Source: Vibrio rarus (GTDB taxonomy: Bacteria > Pseudomonadota > Gammaproteobacteria > Enterobacterales > Vibrionaceae). Taken from it: a stretch of DNA of 64,000 bases. Both the position numbers and the translations under genes were made by a program. This document shows positions 53,879 to 63,572 of the stretch, one piece after another; position 1 is the stretch's first letter, and every line of letters starts with the position of its first letter. The notes below the pieces were generated by a model that did no database searches, was not told the origin of the DNA, and worked only from the letters and a program-made list of their open reading frames with translations. Where the stretch lies: positions 1,488,001-1,552,000 of the forward strand of contig NZ_AP024900.1 in the NCBI RefSeq assembly GCF_024347075.1. Reading direction: 5' to 3'.

Positions 53879-53913
53879 AAAGTGATACTATTCTATCACT
53901 TTAAGTATAGCAA
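53879..53913 (-). promoter_or_regulatory. Promoter and operator of the cassette 2 toxin-antitoxin pair
   Basis: On the minus strand TTGCTA and TAGTAT are 17 bases apart. AAAGTGATA / TATCACTTT (53879-53902) is a perfect inverted repeat with a 6-base centre that overlaps the -10, fitting autorepression by antitoxin. Confidence 0.65.
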
Positions 53914-53922
53914 TCCTCGTGA

Positions 53923-54053
53923 CGCTAACGCCGCGTTAAGTGGCGAGCAACGCTACCACCACACTCAAGACATTATGCCATAAACACTGATGCATATCTT
54001 TAAACTGAAACCGCCCAGCGTTGGGAGTCCGTCTTAAACGTCGTTTGTTAACT
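53923..54053 (-). repeat. attC site 1
   Basis: About 131 bp; on the minus strand GTTAACAAACGACGTTTAAG, CTCCCAACGCTGGGCGG, TGTTTATGGCATAATG, GTTGCTCGCCACTTAACGCG and GCGTTAGCG. It follows the first cassette. Confidence 0.9.
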
Positions 54054-54087
54054 CTGAATAGTATCTCGAAAGGAACTCATTGATGTG

Positions 54088-54285
54088 CTAAAACTTGATC
54101 GATTTGGTTGGCAACCGCCCCATGAACTCATCAAGGCGGTAACAGTCCCTCTCCAAATTTCGATAAACGTCTTTGGAAAGCCGTTCTTCTTTCTTCACAC
54201 GAGATAACACTAATGGGAGCCACTCTTTTAAAGGCCGATTAAATTTGTCCTTTCGGCCTTTATATGCACGATTTTTCAGTGACAT
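54088..54285 (-). CDS. Cassette 1: hypothetical basic 65-residue protein
   Basis: Very basic (many Lys and Arg) with no membrane segment: MSLKNRAYKGRKDKFNRPLK... It lies directly before attC site 1 in cassette orientation. There is no good ribosome-binding site (TGCGCAAATACA before the ATG). I do not recognise it; it could be a small nucleic-acid-binding protein or not be expressed. Confidence 0.4.
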   Translation of the reverse strand: MSLKNRAYKGRKDKFNRPLKEWLPLVLSRVKKEERLSKDVYRNLERDCYRLDEFMGRLPTKSIKF

Positions 54286-54361
54286 TGTATTTGCGCAGCA
54301 ATTAACGAAAAGGATTCCCGAAGCGTAAAATGATTCAACGAATCGATTTCAAGCCCACTTT

Positions 54362-54379
54362 AGGGTGGACTAACACAGT
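54362..54379 (+). repeat. Subterminal direct repeat, right copy
   Basis: AGGGTGGACTAACACAGT, 16 of 18 bases as in the left copy at 50495. The stretch 54306-54512 holds no gene that I can support; GATTCAACGAATC (54332-54344) is a small palindrome. Confidence 0.7.
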
Positions 54380-54512
54380 AGAACTAAGTTGCTAATCTAT
54401 TGATTTTATTTGACTATTTCATTGGCCTTTTTAACCGTTTTTTAGGTCAATTAGAGCTTAACCACCAGCTCTAAATACATGAAATTCATATAAATCAATA
54501 CTATACAGATAA

Positions 54513-54540
54513 GATTACTACCAACAATCGGGCTTTCGCC
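54513..54540 (+). repeat. 28-bp direct repeat, right edge of island
   Basis: GATTACTACCAACAATCGGG followed by CTTTCGCC. It has the loop and right arm of the rplY terminator but not the left arm, so it no longer forms a terminator for the DUF1289 gene. Confidence 0.9.
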
Positions 54541-54568
54541 TTTCTTAACCCTTATCTCTCGCCATCCC

Positions 54569-54826
54569 TTAAAAAAGCTCACCTTGAGTGCTGGTGTCAT
54601 TATCACTCGGCTTTGTACGACCATCAGTAGGCGCATTTTTTGCCACCTGGCGACGATAACGCTGACGGCACAAACGTATCACATGTTTTTTTTGTACGCT
54701 GGACAGTTTTTGCCATGCAAAACGCTCTTCTCGATTGCGCATGCATCCCTTGCAGTACCCTCTTTCATCGGAACTGCACACACCAATGCAGGGGCTAGGT
54801 ACATCAAAAAAGTCTAACTGCTCCAC
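54569..54826 (-). CDS. DUF1289 family small cysteine protein
   Basis: 85 residues with the DUF1289 pattern SPCIGVCSSDERGYCKGCMR (Cys13, Cys17, Cys25, Cys28), which could hold a metal or Fe-S cluster, followed by a basic helix (RLCRQRYRRQ) and a polar tail. Function unknown. It converges on rplY across the island. Confidence 0.88.
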   Translation of the reverse strand: MEQLDFFDVPSPCIGVCSSDERGYCKGCMRNREERFAWQKLSSVQKKHVIRLCRQRYRRQVAKNAPTDGRTKPSDNDTSTQGELF

Positions 54827-54983
54827 CCTTCCCCCTTGGTCTGGCTACCTTGATACCCACAGTATTTATCAAAGGCGTTAAATATTCAATTGATTGCCAT
54901 GCAATCATTAACTTATTCATGACAAGTTCCCCTTGCTTTGATATACACTTAGTTGATTATTTACTAACTTGCTAGGTCATAAC

Positions 54984-55466
54984 ATGTATAAAAAACTTAC
55001 TGTCATTTCTATCGCATTACTGGTTTCAGCGTGTTCGAGTCATGGGGATCACGAGCAGAATAAACAAGCTATGTCGGCAAAAGCCGAAGGGCAAATGAGT
55101 ACCCTTGCCGTAAATGAGCAAGCACTTAAGCATCATCACTGGCAACTGACACACATAGATGGTGAGGCTATTGTTACCCAACCAAACTTTAAGGCCCCGA
55201 CCTTAGAAGTGGGTGAAAATATGACTACCAATGGCAATGCAGGGTGCAATAATTTCTTCGGCCAAGGAGAGCTTAAACAAGGCAGTTTTCGTATTGAGCA
55301 AATGGGCATGACAATGAAAATGTGCCCAGAAGAGGTCATGAGCACAGAAATGACTTACGCTAAAGCACTGTCTCTATGGAATACAGTGACGTTAACTCAG
55401 CAAAGCCTAGAGCTGAAAAGTGCCGAACATACGTTAACCTTCACTCTAAAGGACTGGGTTAACTAA
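54984..55466 (+). CDS. META-domain lipoprotein (HslJ-like)
   Basis: 160 residues from the ATG at 54984. The signal sequence MYKKLTVISIALLVSAC has a lipobox ending at Cys17, so it is a lipoprotein. The META domain shows as HHHWQLTHIDG, MTTNGNAGCNNFFGQG and MTMKMCPEEVMSTEMTYAKAL. E. coli HslJ is linked to heat shock and novobiocin resistance; whether this one shares that role is unknown. Confidence 0.87.
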   Translation: MYKKLTVISIALLVSACSSHGDHEQNKQAMSAKAEGQMSTLAVNEQALKHHHWQLTHIDGEAIVTQPNFKAPTLEVGENMTTNGNAGCNNFFGQGELKQGSFRIEQMGMTMKMCPEEVMSTEMTYAKALSLWNTVTLTQQSLELKSAEHTLTFTLKDWVN

Positions 55467-55485
55467 GAGTTTGAGGTGTGACGAA

Positions 55486-55875
55486 TCACAAGGTTACTGT
55501 CCACAGTTCATCGTGAGTGCCGAGCACCTCAACCTCTATACCATCCACAATTGTTGCGATCTGCTCAGCTTCCAATACGTAAGGCAAAGAGACTTCCAGC
55601 CGCTTGATATGTTGCGACTTGGCAAGTTTGAGCAGTTTGAGCAAATTTTTTTCATCGCTATGCGTTGAAGAAAGCTGATCTAATGCGCTCTCCCAGAGGA
55701 TCTGCTCAGCGCTTCTTGCCTCTGTCAACTCTTGTTGCCAAAGGGTAGCAAAAATAGGGGCAATACTATAAATGACGTCGACAAAACGCCAACGATGACC
55801 TCGACTACTGACCCCTAAGAACTGGGTGTAATCAAATCGAATAATATCAGTTTGCTCTGCAGTTGCGTTCATCAT
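55486..55875 (-). CDS. Hypothetical protein, 129 residues
   Basis: A soluble protein with no recognisable motif. It contains DVIYSIAPIFATLWQQEL, a long polar helix and an acidic C-terminal half (GIEVEVLGTHDELWTV). Starts at GTG 55881, ATG 55875 and ATG 55872 are possible; none has a strong ribosome-binding site. It converges with the META lipoprotein gene. Amino-acid use looks like a real protein. Confidence 0.6.
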   Translation of the reverse strand: MMNATAEQTDIIRFDYTQFLGVSSRGHRWRFVDVIYSIAPIFATLWQQELTEARSAEQILWESALDQLSSTHSDEKNLLKLLKLAKSQHIKRLEVSLPYVLEAEQIATIVDGIEVEVLGTHDELWTVTL

Positions 55876-55899
55876 ATGCACCGATTAGATATTAAAAGT

Positions 55900-56064
55900 A
55901 ATGCCAATCACACTAAGTAAGTATTCAGAAATAGCGCAGGAAAAATGCTCAAAAACAAGGTAGAATTTTTCGATAAGTAGTTATCCTACAATCAAAAATT
56001 CTAACGCAGTTATCGAGTATTTTAACAAGCTAGAATGACCCATTATTTAGTACGATTGGTATAA
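55900..56064. repeat. Dispersed palindromic element, full copy E
   Basis: A 165-bp copy in the same orientation as copy B, from ATGCCAATCACACTAAGTAA to TTTAGTACGATTGGTATAA. Only a few base differences from copy B. Confidence 0.87.
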
Positions 56065-56333
56065 TCAACTTGCTGGTATTTTAATCTCTATCATTCACCG
56101 TTATCCCCCTTATAACAACCCTGTATGCAATAACGTTCCACTACGCAGTGCTTACATGACCAAAAGGTATATATGAAACCAATTGCTAACAGTTTCATTA
56201 ACAATATCGCTACCTTATATAAAATAAAGGCTACATTGTGAAAAAAATGACATTTACATCGTTCAATTTGTAAAGGGGATACTTTACAATGCCCTACGCC
56301 AACACCCTCAGTCTCTCTCAACTAGGTTAAACA
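56065..56333. other. Gap upstream of maeA
   Basis: It must contain the maeA promoter; I see no convincing -35/-10 pair or operator. A minus-strand frame at 56091-56321 has no ribosome-binding site and odd composition, so I do not count it as a gene. Confidence 0.4.
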
Positions 56334-58022
56334 ATGAAAAACGACAAAAGACCACTGTATATCCCACACGCAGGGCCCGCACTTTTAAGTACACCTCTCC
56401 TAAATAAAGGCAGCGCATTTACCGCCTCTGAACGATCACACTTTAACCTAGATGGCTTACTCCCTGAGACGACTGAAACCATCGCCGAACAAGTAGAACG
56501 TGCCTATCAACAGTATCAACATTTTGATAATGACCTAGACAGACACATCTATTTGCGCAACATTCAAGACACCAACGAAACTTTATTCTACCGTCTTGTA
56601 CAAAACCACATCTCCGAGATGATGCCGATAATCTATACCCCTACAGTGGGTGCGGCCTGTGAGAAATTCTCCAATATTTATCGTCGCGGACGCGGTTTAT
56701 TTATCTCTTACTCAAATAGAGATCGCATCGACGATTTGCTTAACAACGCCTCCACGCACAACGTAAAAGTGATTGTAGTGACCGATGGCGAACGTATTCT
56801 TGGTTTAGGCGACCAAGGCATAGGCGGCATGGGTATCCCTATTGGGAAACTGTCTCTTTATACTGCCTGTGGCGGTATCAGCCCAGCCTACACCTTACCT
56901 ATAGTGTTAGATGTGGGAACCAATAACCCGCAACGTTTGGCCGATCCTATGTATATGGGTTGGCGTCACCCCCGAATTACCGGGGCGGAATACGATGAGT
57001 TTGTTGAAGAGTTCATCCAAGCGGTTCAACGTCGCTGGCCAGAAGCACTGGTGCAATTTGAAGACTTTGCACAAAAGAATGCCATGCCTCTTTTACAAAG
57101 ATATAAAAACCGCATCTGCTGTTTTAATGATGATATCCAAGGAACGGCTGCAGTCACCGTTGGCTCACTTATGGCGGCTTGTTACGCTGCGGGCAGTAAG
57201 TTATCAGAACAGCGCGTCACCTTTGTTGGTGCCGGTTCTGCAGGTTGTGGGATTGCCGAAGCTATCGTTGCACAAATGCAGGCGGAAGGCCTAGCTGAAG
57301 ATGAAGCACGCGCTCGCATCTATATGGTGGATCGCTGGGGTCTATTACAACAAGGAATGCAAAACTTGTTGGACTTCCAAAAACCGTTAGCGCAACACGC
57401 ACACAATCTTGAAGATTGGCCAGCACAAGGGCAAGACTACGCCTTACTCGATGTAATGGAAAATGCCAAACCGACAGTGATGATCGGCGTCTCTGGGGCT
57501 CCTGGTATTTTTAGCCAGCAAGTTATCGAAACCATGCATAAGCATTGCCCACGCCCTATTATCTTCCCGTTGTCTAACCCTACCAGTCGCGTAGAAGCCG
57601 TGCCAAAAGATATTTTGCAATGGACGCAAGGCCAAGCATTAGTTGCTACAGGCAGTCCATTTGACCCTGTGATGATGAATGGCAAACAAATAGACATTGC
57701 CCAATGCAACAACAGCTACATTTTCCCTGGTATTGGTCTGGGTGTATTGGCGGTTTCCGCTTCACGTATTACCGATCAAATGTTAATGGAGTCCAGTCGC
57801 GCTCTTGCACAATGCTCCCCATTAGGGATGAATGGCAAAGGGGCATTACTGCCACCTTTGGAAGAAATTCATTCCGTATCAAAGAAAATTGCTTTTGCTG
57901 TGGCTAAGCAAGCGATAAAACAAGGCGTCGCCTTAGAGATTACCGATCAAGCCATTAAAGAGGCTATCGACAATCACTTTTGGCAACCTGTTTATCGTCG
58001 CTATAAGCGTACCGCTTTTTAG
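56334..58022 (+). CDS. maeA: NAD-dependent malic enzyme
   Basis: Oxidative decarboxylation of malate to pyruvate with NAD+. The 562-residue protein has the tyrosine/arginine site [10 protein letters not shown], the metal ligands in [13 protein letters not shown] and [13 protein letters not shown], and the nucleotide fold [15 protein letters not shown]. It is the long eukaryote-like MaeA (SfcA) type and not the MaeB-PTA fusion. sanA overlaps its stop codon by one base. Confidence 0.95.
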   Translation: MKNDKRPLYIPHAGPALLSTPLLNKGSAFTASERSHFNLDGLLPETTETIAEQVERAYQQYQHFDNDLDRHIYLRNIQDTNETLFYRLVQNHISEMMPIIYTPTVGAACEKFSNIYRRGRGLFISYSNRDRIDDLLNNASTHNVKVIVVTDGERILGLGDQGIGGMGIPIGKLSLYTACGGISPAYTLPIVLDVGTNNPQRLADPMYMGWRHPRITGAEYDEFVEEFIQAVQRRWPEALVQFEDFAQKNAMPLLQRYKNRICCFNDDIQGTAAVTVGSLMAACYAAGSKLSEQRVTFVGAGSAGCGIAEAIVAQMQAEGLAEDEARARIYMVDRWGLLQQGMQNLLDFQKPLAQHAHNLEDWPAQGQDYALLDVMENAKPTVMIGVSGAPGIFSQQVIETMHKHCPRPIIFPLSNPTSRVEAVPKDILQWTQGQALVATGSPFDPVMMNGKQIDIAQCNNSYIFPGIGLGVLAVSASRITDQMLMESSRALAQCSPLGMNGKGALLPPLEEIHSVSKKIAFAVAKQAIKQGVALEITDQAIKEAIDNHFWQPVYRRYKRTAF

Positions 58023-58813
58023 TGAAGCATTCTGTTTGCTCGAAATTGCGCCAATATTGGACCCAAACTTCATTTTGGCGCAAACTGTTGCGCCTCATTC
58101 AAATCTTTGTATTGCTCATTAGCGGTATCATTCTCTCTTTGATATTGACTTTATCCAGTGTGGATTTTTGGATGAGCTATCAAGCACAAGGGCGAATTTA
58201 CCAAGATGTTGAGTCAACACCGACCCGCGACATTGCGGTTATTTTGGGCACGAGTAAGTATATAGGGCGCACGCGCAACCCATATTATACGTACCGTATA
58301 GATGCGGCTATCGAACTGTATAAACAGCATAAAGTCCGTGGCTTTTTATTAAGTGGGGATAACGCGCACCGCTCCTATAATGAACCGTGGACGATGAAGC
58401 GCGATTTACTGGCAGCGGGGATCCCAGAAGAGCTGATCTTCCTCGATTACGCAGGATTTCGCACCTTAGACTCCATCGTCAGAGCAAAGCAAATTTTTAA
58501 TCTGGATGACTTTACTATCGTCACTCAAACCTTCCATTGTGATCGCGCCTTGTTCATTGCTAATTACTACCAAGCCGATGCCACCTGCTTAGGGGTGCCT
58601 TCACCTACCCCCCGTTCTTGGTTTAACGTTCGACTCAGAGAGGTGTTTGCCCGCATTAAAGCCATGTTAGATTTGTATATCATGAACACCCAACCCAAGT
58701 TTCTTGGCCCACAACAACCTATTTTACAGATGTTGCCTGTTTATGATTACGGCCCAATAATGCCTCGATTTATTCCAAACAACCTTCAAAATCAACACCA
58801 TGAACCCAAGTAA
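58022..58813 (+). CDS. sanA: SanA/ElyC family envelope protein (DUF218)
   Basis: A 263-residue protein with one N-terminal membrane helix (about 22-45) and a periplasmic DUF218 domain (VILGTSKYIGRTRNPYYTYR, FLLSGDNAHRSYNEPWTMKR, FRTLDSIVRA). SanA keeps the envelope resistant to vancomycin at high temperature; its reaction is unknown. The start is a GTG whose first base is the last base of the maeA stop. Confidence 0.9.
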   Translation: MKHSVCSKLRQYWTQTSFWRKLLRLIQIFVLLISGIILSLILTLSSVDFWMSYQAQGRIYQDVESTPTRDIAVILGTSKYIGRTRNPYYTYRIDAAIELYKQHKVRGFLLSGDNAHRSYNEPWTMKRDLLAAGIPEELIFLDYAGFRTLDSIVRAKQIFNLDDFTIVTQTFHCDRALFIANYYQADATCLGVPSPTPRSWFNVRLREVFARIKAMLDLYIMNTQPKFLGPQQPILQMLPVYDYGPIMPRFIPNNLQNQHHEPK

Positions 58814-58836
58814 ACAAACAAATATGTGCTCTATGC

Positions 58837-58866
58837 TTGAGTTTTTCCGTTTCGAACCAATATACC
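58837..58866 (+). promoter_or_regulatory. Candidate promoter of trxB
   Basis: TTGAGT and TATACC are 18 bases apart, about 70 bases upstream of trxB. Moderate match to sigma70. Confidence 0.4.
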
Positions 58867-58896
58867 GTTAAGCACCATCTTCTATTCAACGCCTGA

Positions 58897-59895
<999 letters not shown>

Positions 59896-59928
59896 AGCAC
59901 ATTTTACCCTCTCATATTGAAATCTTAT

Positions 59929-59959
59929 CGTCCGCAGCCTACATCTGTGGACGTTTTTC
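59929..59959 (+). terminator. trxB terminator
   Basis: CGTCCGCA / TGTGGACG (one G-T pair) with a 9-base loop, followed by five T. It separates trxB from cydD. Confidence 0.8.
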
Positions 59960-60003
59960 GATATACTCTCTAGATCTAAACTATTCTCATTTAAATCATA
60001 CTC

Positions 60004-61776
60004 ATGGATAAGAAAACCCAAAGCGAATTAAGCCGATGGCTTAAACAGCAAAGTAAACTGGCAAAACGATGGCTGACACTCACTGTGGTCGCTGGCATTG
60101 CTTCGGCAGTGGTGCTTATCATTCAAGCCTCGCTGATTGCGCAAATTTTGCATAGCTTGATCATTGAGCACACCGATAAATCTGCATTAATCCCTTACTT
60201 TATTGGCTTAGCCGTGAGTGTGGCATTACGCAGTTTACTGGCTTGGGGACGAGAAATTGCTGGGTATCGCAGCGGTGAGCAAATTCGCGTTTATATTCGG
60301 GGTTTAATTATTGATAAGATGCAACGCCTTGGGCCTGCACATATCAAAGGCAAAACGGCGGGCGCTTGGGGAACCCTGCTCATAGAACAGGTGGAGGAAA
60401 TGCAAGACTTCTTCGCCAAATACCTGCCACAAATGGCCCTCTCCGCCTTAGTTCCATTGATGATTTTAGTGGTGGTTTTTCCATTAAACTGGATCAGTGG
60501 CTTAATATTCTTACTCACAGCCCCTTTAATTCCATTTTTTATGGCATTAGTTGGCAAGCGTGCAGCCGATGCTAACCGCAAAAACTTCAAGGCGTTGCAA
60601 CGTCTATCAGGCCATTTTTACGACCGATTGCAAGCCATGACAACCATTCGTCTGTTCGATAGAACCCGTGATGAAAAAGAGCAATTGCATGCCGCCTCCG
60701 AGGTCTTTAGAGAACGCACTATGAGCGTACTAAAAATTGCATTCCTTTCTTCTGCGGTACTTGAGTTTTTCACCTCTATCTCAATTGCATTAACCGCGGT
60801 GTATTTTGGCTTTACCTTTATTGGAGAGCTAAACTTTGGTCACTATGGATCAACTGTCACTTTATTTACTGGTTTGTTTATCTTAATTTTGGCCCCTGAA
60901 TTCTATCAACCGCTGAGGGATTTAGGCACCTATTATCATGCTAAACAACAAGCCATAGGGGCGGCGGAAAGTATTGTGGACTTTCTTAATGTCGAAGAAA
61001 GTGAACACACAACTGACCGTCAAGTCATCACTAAAAAGAGCCATTGCGTTATACAAGCCACAGACCTTGTAGTGACCAGTACCGAAGGAAAAGTATTGGT
61101 GGGCCCTATCAGCTTTACCTTACAAAATAACCAGAAAACCGCCCTTGTCGGTCCCAGTGGTGCGGGTAAAACCTCTTTAGTCAATGCATTGCTAGGGTTT
61201 CTTCCCTATCAAGGGAGTTTAACCGTCAATGGCGTTGAACTCGCTAAAGCCGATCTTGATAGTTATCACTCTATGGTGAGTTGGGTTGGACAAAACCCCT
61301 TGTTGGTGCATGGCACCATTGCCGATAACTTGAATTTGGCAAATAAACCAGTGACAGAGCAGCAATTGCTGGATAAAACCAAACAGGCACACGCCGATGA
61401 ATTTATTCAAAAGCTTGGCTTAGACCATCAAATATCCGATCGCTCAGGAGGCCTGTCTGTGGGTCAAGCACAACGTATCGCACTCGCCCGTGCCCTGCTG
61501 CAAGAGGGGCAATTTTGGTTACTTGATGAACCCACCGCCAGCCTTGATGCTCGCAGTGAATCGTTAATTAATCAAAGTCTACACAGTGCATTAACGGGCA
61601 AAACAGCCCTTATGGTGACCCATCAATTGAAACATTTGCAGGAAATGGACCAGATATTAGTTCTGGAAAATGGCCAACTGACTCAACAAGGACACTTTGC
61701 TGACTTGCAACACCAAGGGACATTCAAGGCCATGTTACATCAGCAACACTCTTTAGGAGGCGATATCGATGCGTGA
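60004..61776 (+). CDS. cydD: Heterodimeric thiol exporter subunit CydD
   Basis: ABC half-transporter of 590 residues that exports cysteine and glutathione with CydC, needed for cytochrome bd assembly. Six membrane segments are followed by the ATPase: GPSGAGKTSL, the signature LSVGQAQRIALARALL and LLDEPTASLD. The cydC start overlaps its end by 8 bases. Confidence 0.96.
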   Translation: MDKKTQSELSRWLKQQSKLAKRWLTLTVVAGIASAVVLIIQASLIAQILHSLIIEHTDKSALIPYFIGLAVSVALRSLLAWGREIAGYRSGEQIRVYIRGLIIDKMQRLGPAHIKGKTAGAWGTLLIEQVEEMQDFFAKYLPQMALSALVPLMILVVVFPLNWISGLIFLLTAPLIPFFMALVGKRAADANRKNFKALQRLSGHFYDRLQAMTTIRLFDRTRDEKEQLHAASEVFRERTMSVLKIAFLSSAVLEFFTSISIALTAVYFGFTFIGELNFGHYGSTVTLFTGLFILILAPEFYQPLRDLGTYYHAKQQAIGAAESIVDFLNVEESEHTTDRQVITKKSHCVIQATDLVVTSTEGKVLVGPISFTLQNNQKTALVGPSGAGKTSLVNALLGFLPYQGSLTVNGVELAKADLDSYHSMVSWVGQNPLLVHGTIADNLNLANKPVTEQQLLDKTKQAHADEFIQKLGLDHQISDRSGGLSVGQAQRIALARALLQEGQFWLLDEPTASLDARSESLINQSLHSALTGKTALMVTHQLKHLQEMDQILVLENGQLTQQGHFADLQHQGTFKAMLHQQHSLGGDIDA

Positions 61777-63508
61777 GTTACTCCCCTATCTCAAATTGTA
61801 TAAAAAGCACTGGTTTGGTCTCTCTCTTGGCATGATCTTAGGCTTTTTAACGCTATTTGCCTCCATCGGTTTACTTACGCTGTCCGGGTGGTTTTTATCC
61901 GCGGCCGCGGTTGCTGGCCTGACTATTGCTCGAGAAACATTTAACTATATGTTGCCCGGTGGCGGCGTGCGTGGCTTAGCCATGGGACGTACTGCGGGAC
62001 GTTGGGGAGAGCGTGTCGTATCACATAATGCGACGTTTAAACTTCTCACTGATCTACGAGTCTACTTTTATGAAAAGCTGACCCCGCTTATTCCGGGTCG
62101 AGTGGGTGTATTAAGAGATGCGGATCTGCTCAACCGCTTAGTCGCTGACGTATCGGCGATGGACCATGTGTATCTACGCCTCATTAGTCCCGTTATTTTA
62201 AGTGTATTAGGCATCACTTGCCTAAGTGCCTTTTTAATGTGGTTTGATTACGATATCGGCCTCACCTTAGGGGCAATTTTAATGGCGCTGGTGATTATTT
62301 GGCCTGTGCTTTTCTATAAACTGGGCAAAGGCAACGGGCAACGACTCACGCAAAACCGTGCCGATTTACGCATTTACGCTCTAGATTGGATTGAAGGTCA
62401 TAGCGAATTATTGTTATTTGGTGCAGAAAAACGCTATCGTCAAAAAATAGACCAAGCGCAAATGGCACTCATGACTAACCAAGCCATTAACGCCCATATT
62501 ACCGGTCTTGCCAATGCACTACTGTTACTGGCAAACGGCTTCACTCTTATTCTTATTCTTTGGTTATCGGCAGATGGTATTGGTGCATCAGGCCCTAGCC
62601 CATTAATTGCTTTAGTGGTTTTTGCCGCTCTAGCCAGTGTTGAGTTGCTGATGCCCATCGCAGGCGCTTTCCAATACTTAGGCCAAACATTAGCCTCAGC
62701 GCGACGTCTTAATGAAGTGATAGGCGCAGAAGCGGACGTGCAATTTCCCGCGCACACCCACAGCCCTGTTTTTGCCAATAATCAAGGGTGTGACATTCAA
62801 TTTCAAGAGGTTTCCTTCGCCTATAGTGCTGACAATAATGCCCCTTTAGCCGTTGATAATATGACCTTGAACATAGCCCGTCGTAGCAAAGTGGCCATTT
62901 TAGGTAAAACAGGCAGTGGTAAATCCACCTTATTGCAATTACTCACTCGCTATTGGGATGTACAACAGGGACAAATCTCTATTGCCGGTCAACCACTGAA
63001 CACTTTTTGTGAAACAGAACTGCGCCAGCTTATTTCTGTAGTCAGTCAACGGGTGGACATTCTTAACGGAACCTTACGCGACAACTTACTCATTGCCAAA
63101 CCCAATGCCGATGATAGTGAGTTAGCTGCAACCCTCGTCAATGTTGGTCTAGGGGAGTTAATGAATGAGCAAGGGCTTAACCAATGGCTAGGTGATGGTG
63201 GTCGTCAATTGTCAGGTGGTGAAAAGCGCCGCATAGGCATTGCAAGAGGGGTGTTACACAATGCACCTATCCTGCTCCTTGATGAGCCCACTGAAGGATT
63301 AGATCGTTCCACTGAGTCACAGATAATGGCACTATTGGAGCAACACTATCAAAATAAAACCGTGATTTTTGTTACTCACCGCTTAGTTGGATTAGCACAC
63401 ATGGACAACATTGTGGTACTTGAGCAAGGGAAGTTAGTTGAGCAAGGACAACACTCAGCGCTACTCAAGCAACAAGGTCGCTATTACCAATTGCATCAAT
63501 CTTTATAA
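61769..63508 (+). CDS. cydC: Heterodimeric thiol exporter subunit CydC
   Basis: The 579-residue partner of CydD. Six membrane segments and an ATPase with GKTGSGKSTLLQLL, signature LSGGEKRRIGIARG and LLLDEPTEGLD. The ribosome-binding site GGAGG lies inside the end of cydD, so translation is coupled. It binds haem in E. coli. Confidence 0.96.
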   Translation: MRELLPYLKLYKKHWFGLSLGMILGFLTLFASIGLLTLSGWFLSAAAVAGLTIARETFNYMLPGGGVRGLAMGRTAGRWGERVVSHNATFKLLTDLRVYFYEKLTPLIPGRVGVLRDADLLNRLVADVSAMDHVYLRLISPVILSVLGITCLSAFLMWFDYDIGLTLGAILMALVIIWPVLFYKLGKGNGQRLTQNRADLRIYALDWIEGHSELLLFGAEKRYRQKIDQAQMALMTNQAINAHITGLANALLLLANGFTLILILWLSADGIGASGPSPLIALVVFAALASVELLMPIAGAFQYLGQTLASARRLNEVIGAEADVQFPAHTHSPVFANNQGCDIQFQEVSFAYSADNNAPLAVDNMTLNIARRSKVAILGKTGSGKSTLLQLLTRYWDVQQGQISIAGQPLNTFCETELRQLISVVSQRVDILNGTLRDNLLIAKPNADDSELAATLVNVGLGELMNEQGLNQWLGDGGRQLSGGEKRRIGIARGVLHNAPILLLDEPTEGLDRSTESQIMALLEQHYQNKTVIFVTHRLVGLAHMDNIVVLEQGKLVEQGQHSALLKQQGRYYQLHQSL

Positions 63509-63520
63509 TCTCGTCATTTT

Positions 63521-63555
63521 AAGCCCCTGCAGGTATCCCATGCAGGGGCTTTTTA
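63521..63555 (+). terminator. cydDC terminator
   Basis: AAGCCCCTGCA / TGCAGGGGCTT with a 9-base loop and a T5 run, 12 bases after cydC. Confidence 0.9.
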
Positions 63556-63572
63556 TACCAACATCTCTTTGC

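Larger units (their letters stand above)
50398..54540. mobile_element. Integron cassette array without integrase (CALIN-type island)
   Basis: Five attC-like sites, all oriented the same way (cassettes read on the minus strand), separate small cassettes containing one or two genes each. Two toxin-antitoxin pairs are among them, as is common in vibrio integron arrays. No tyrosine recombinase gene is present here, so the array is not at its integrase (intIA is normally beside infC-rplT). The island is bounded by a 28-bp direct repeat from the rplY terminator and carries near its two ends a second 18-bp direct repeat (50495-50512, 54362-54379; 16 of 18 identical). Confidence 0.85.

Noticed and set aside
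54451..54636. 61-codon minus-strand frame across the right island edge
   Set aside because: It overlaps the DUF1289 gene in another frame and has no ribosome-binding site.
56091..56321. 76-codon minus-strand frame upstream of maeA
   Set aside because: No Shine-Dalgarno site, cysteine-rich low-complexity composition, and it covers the region where the maeA promoter must be.
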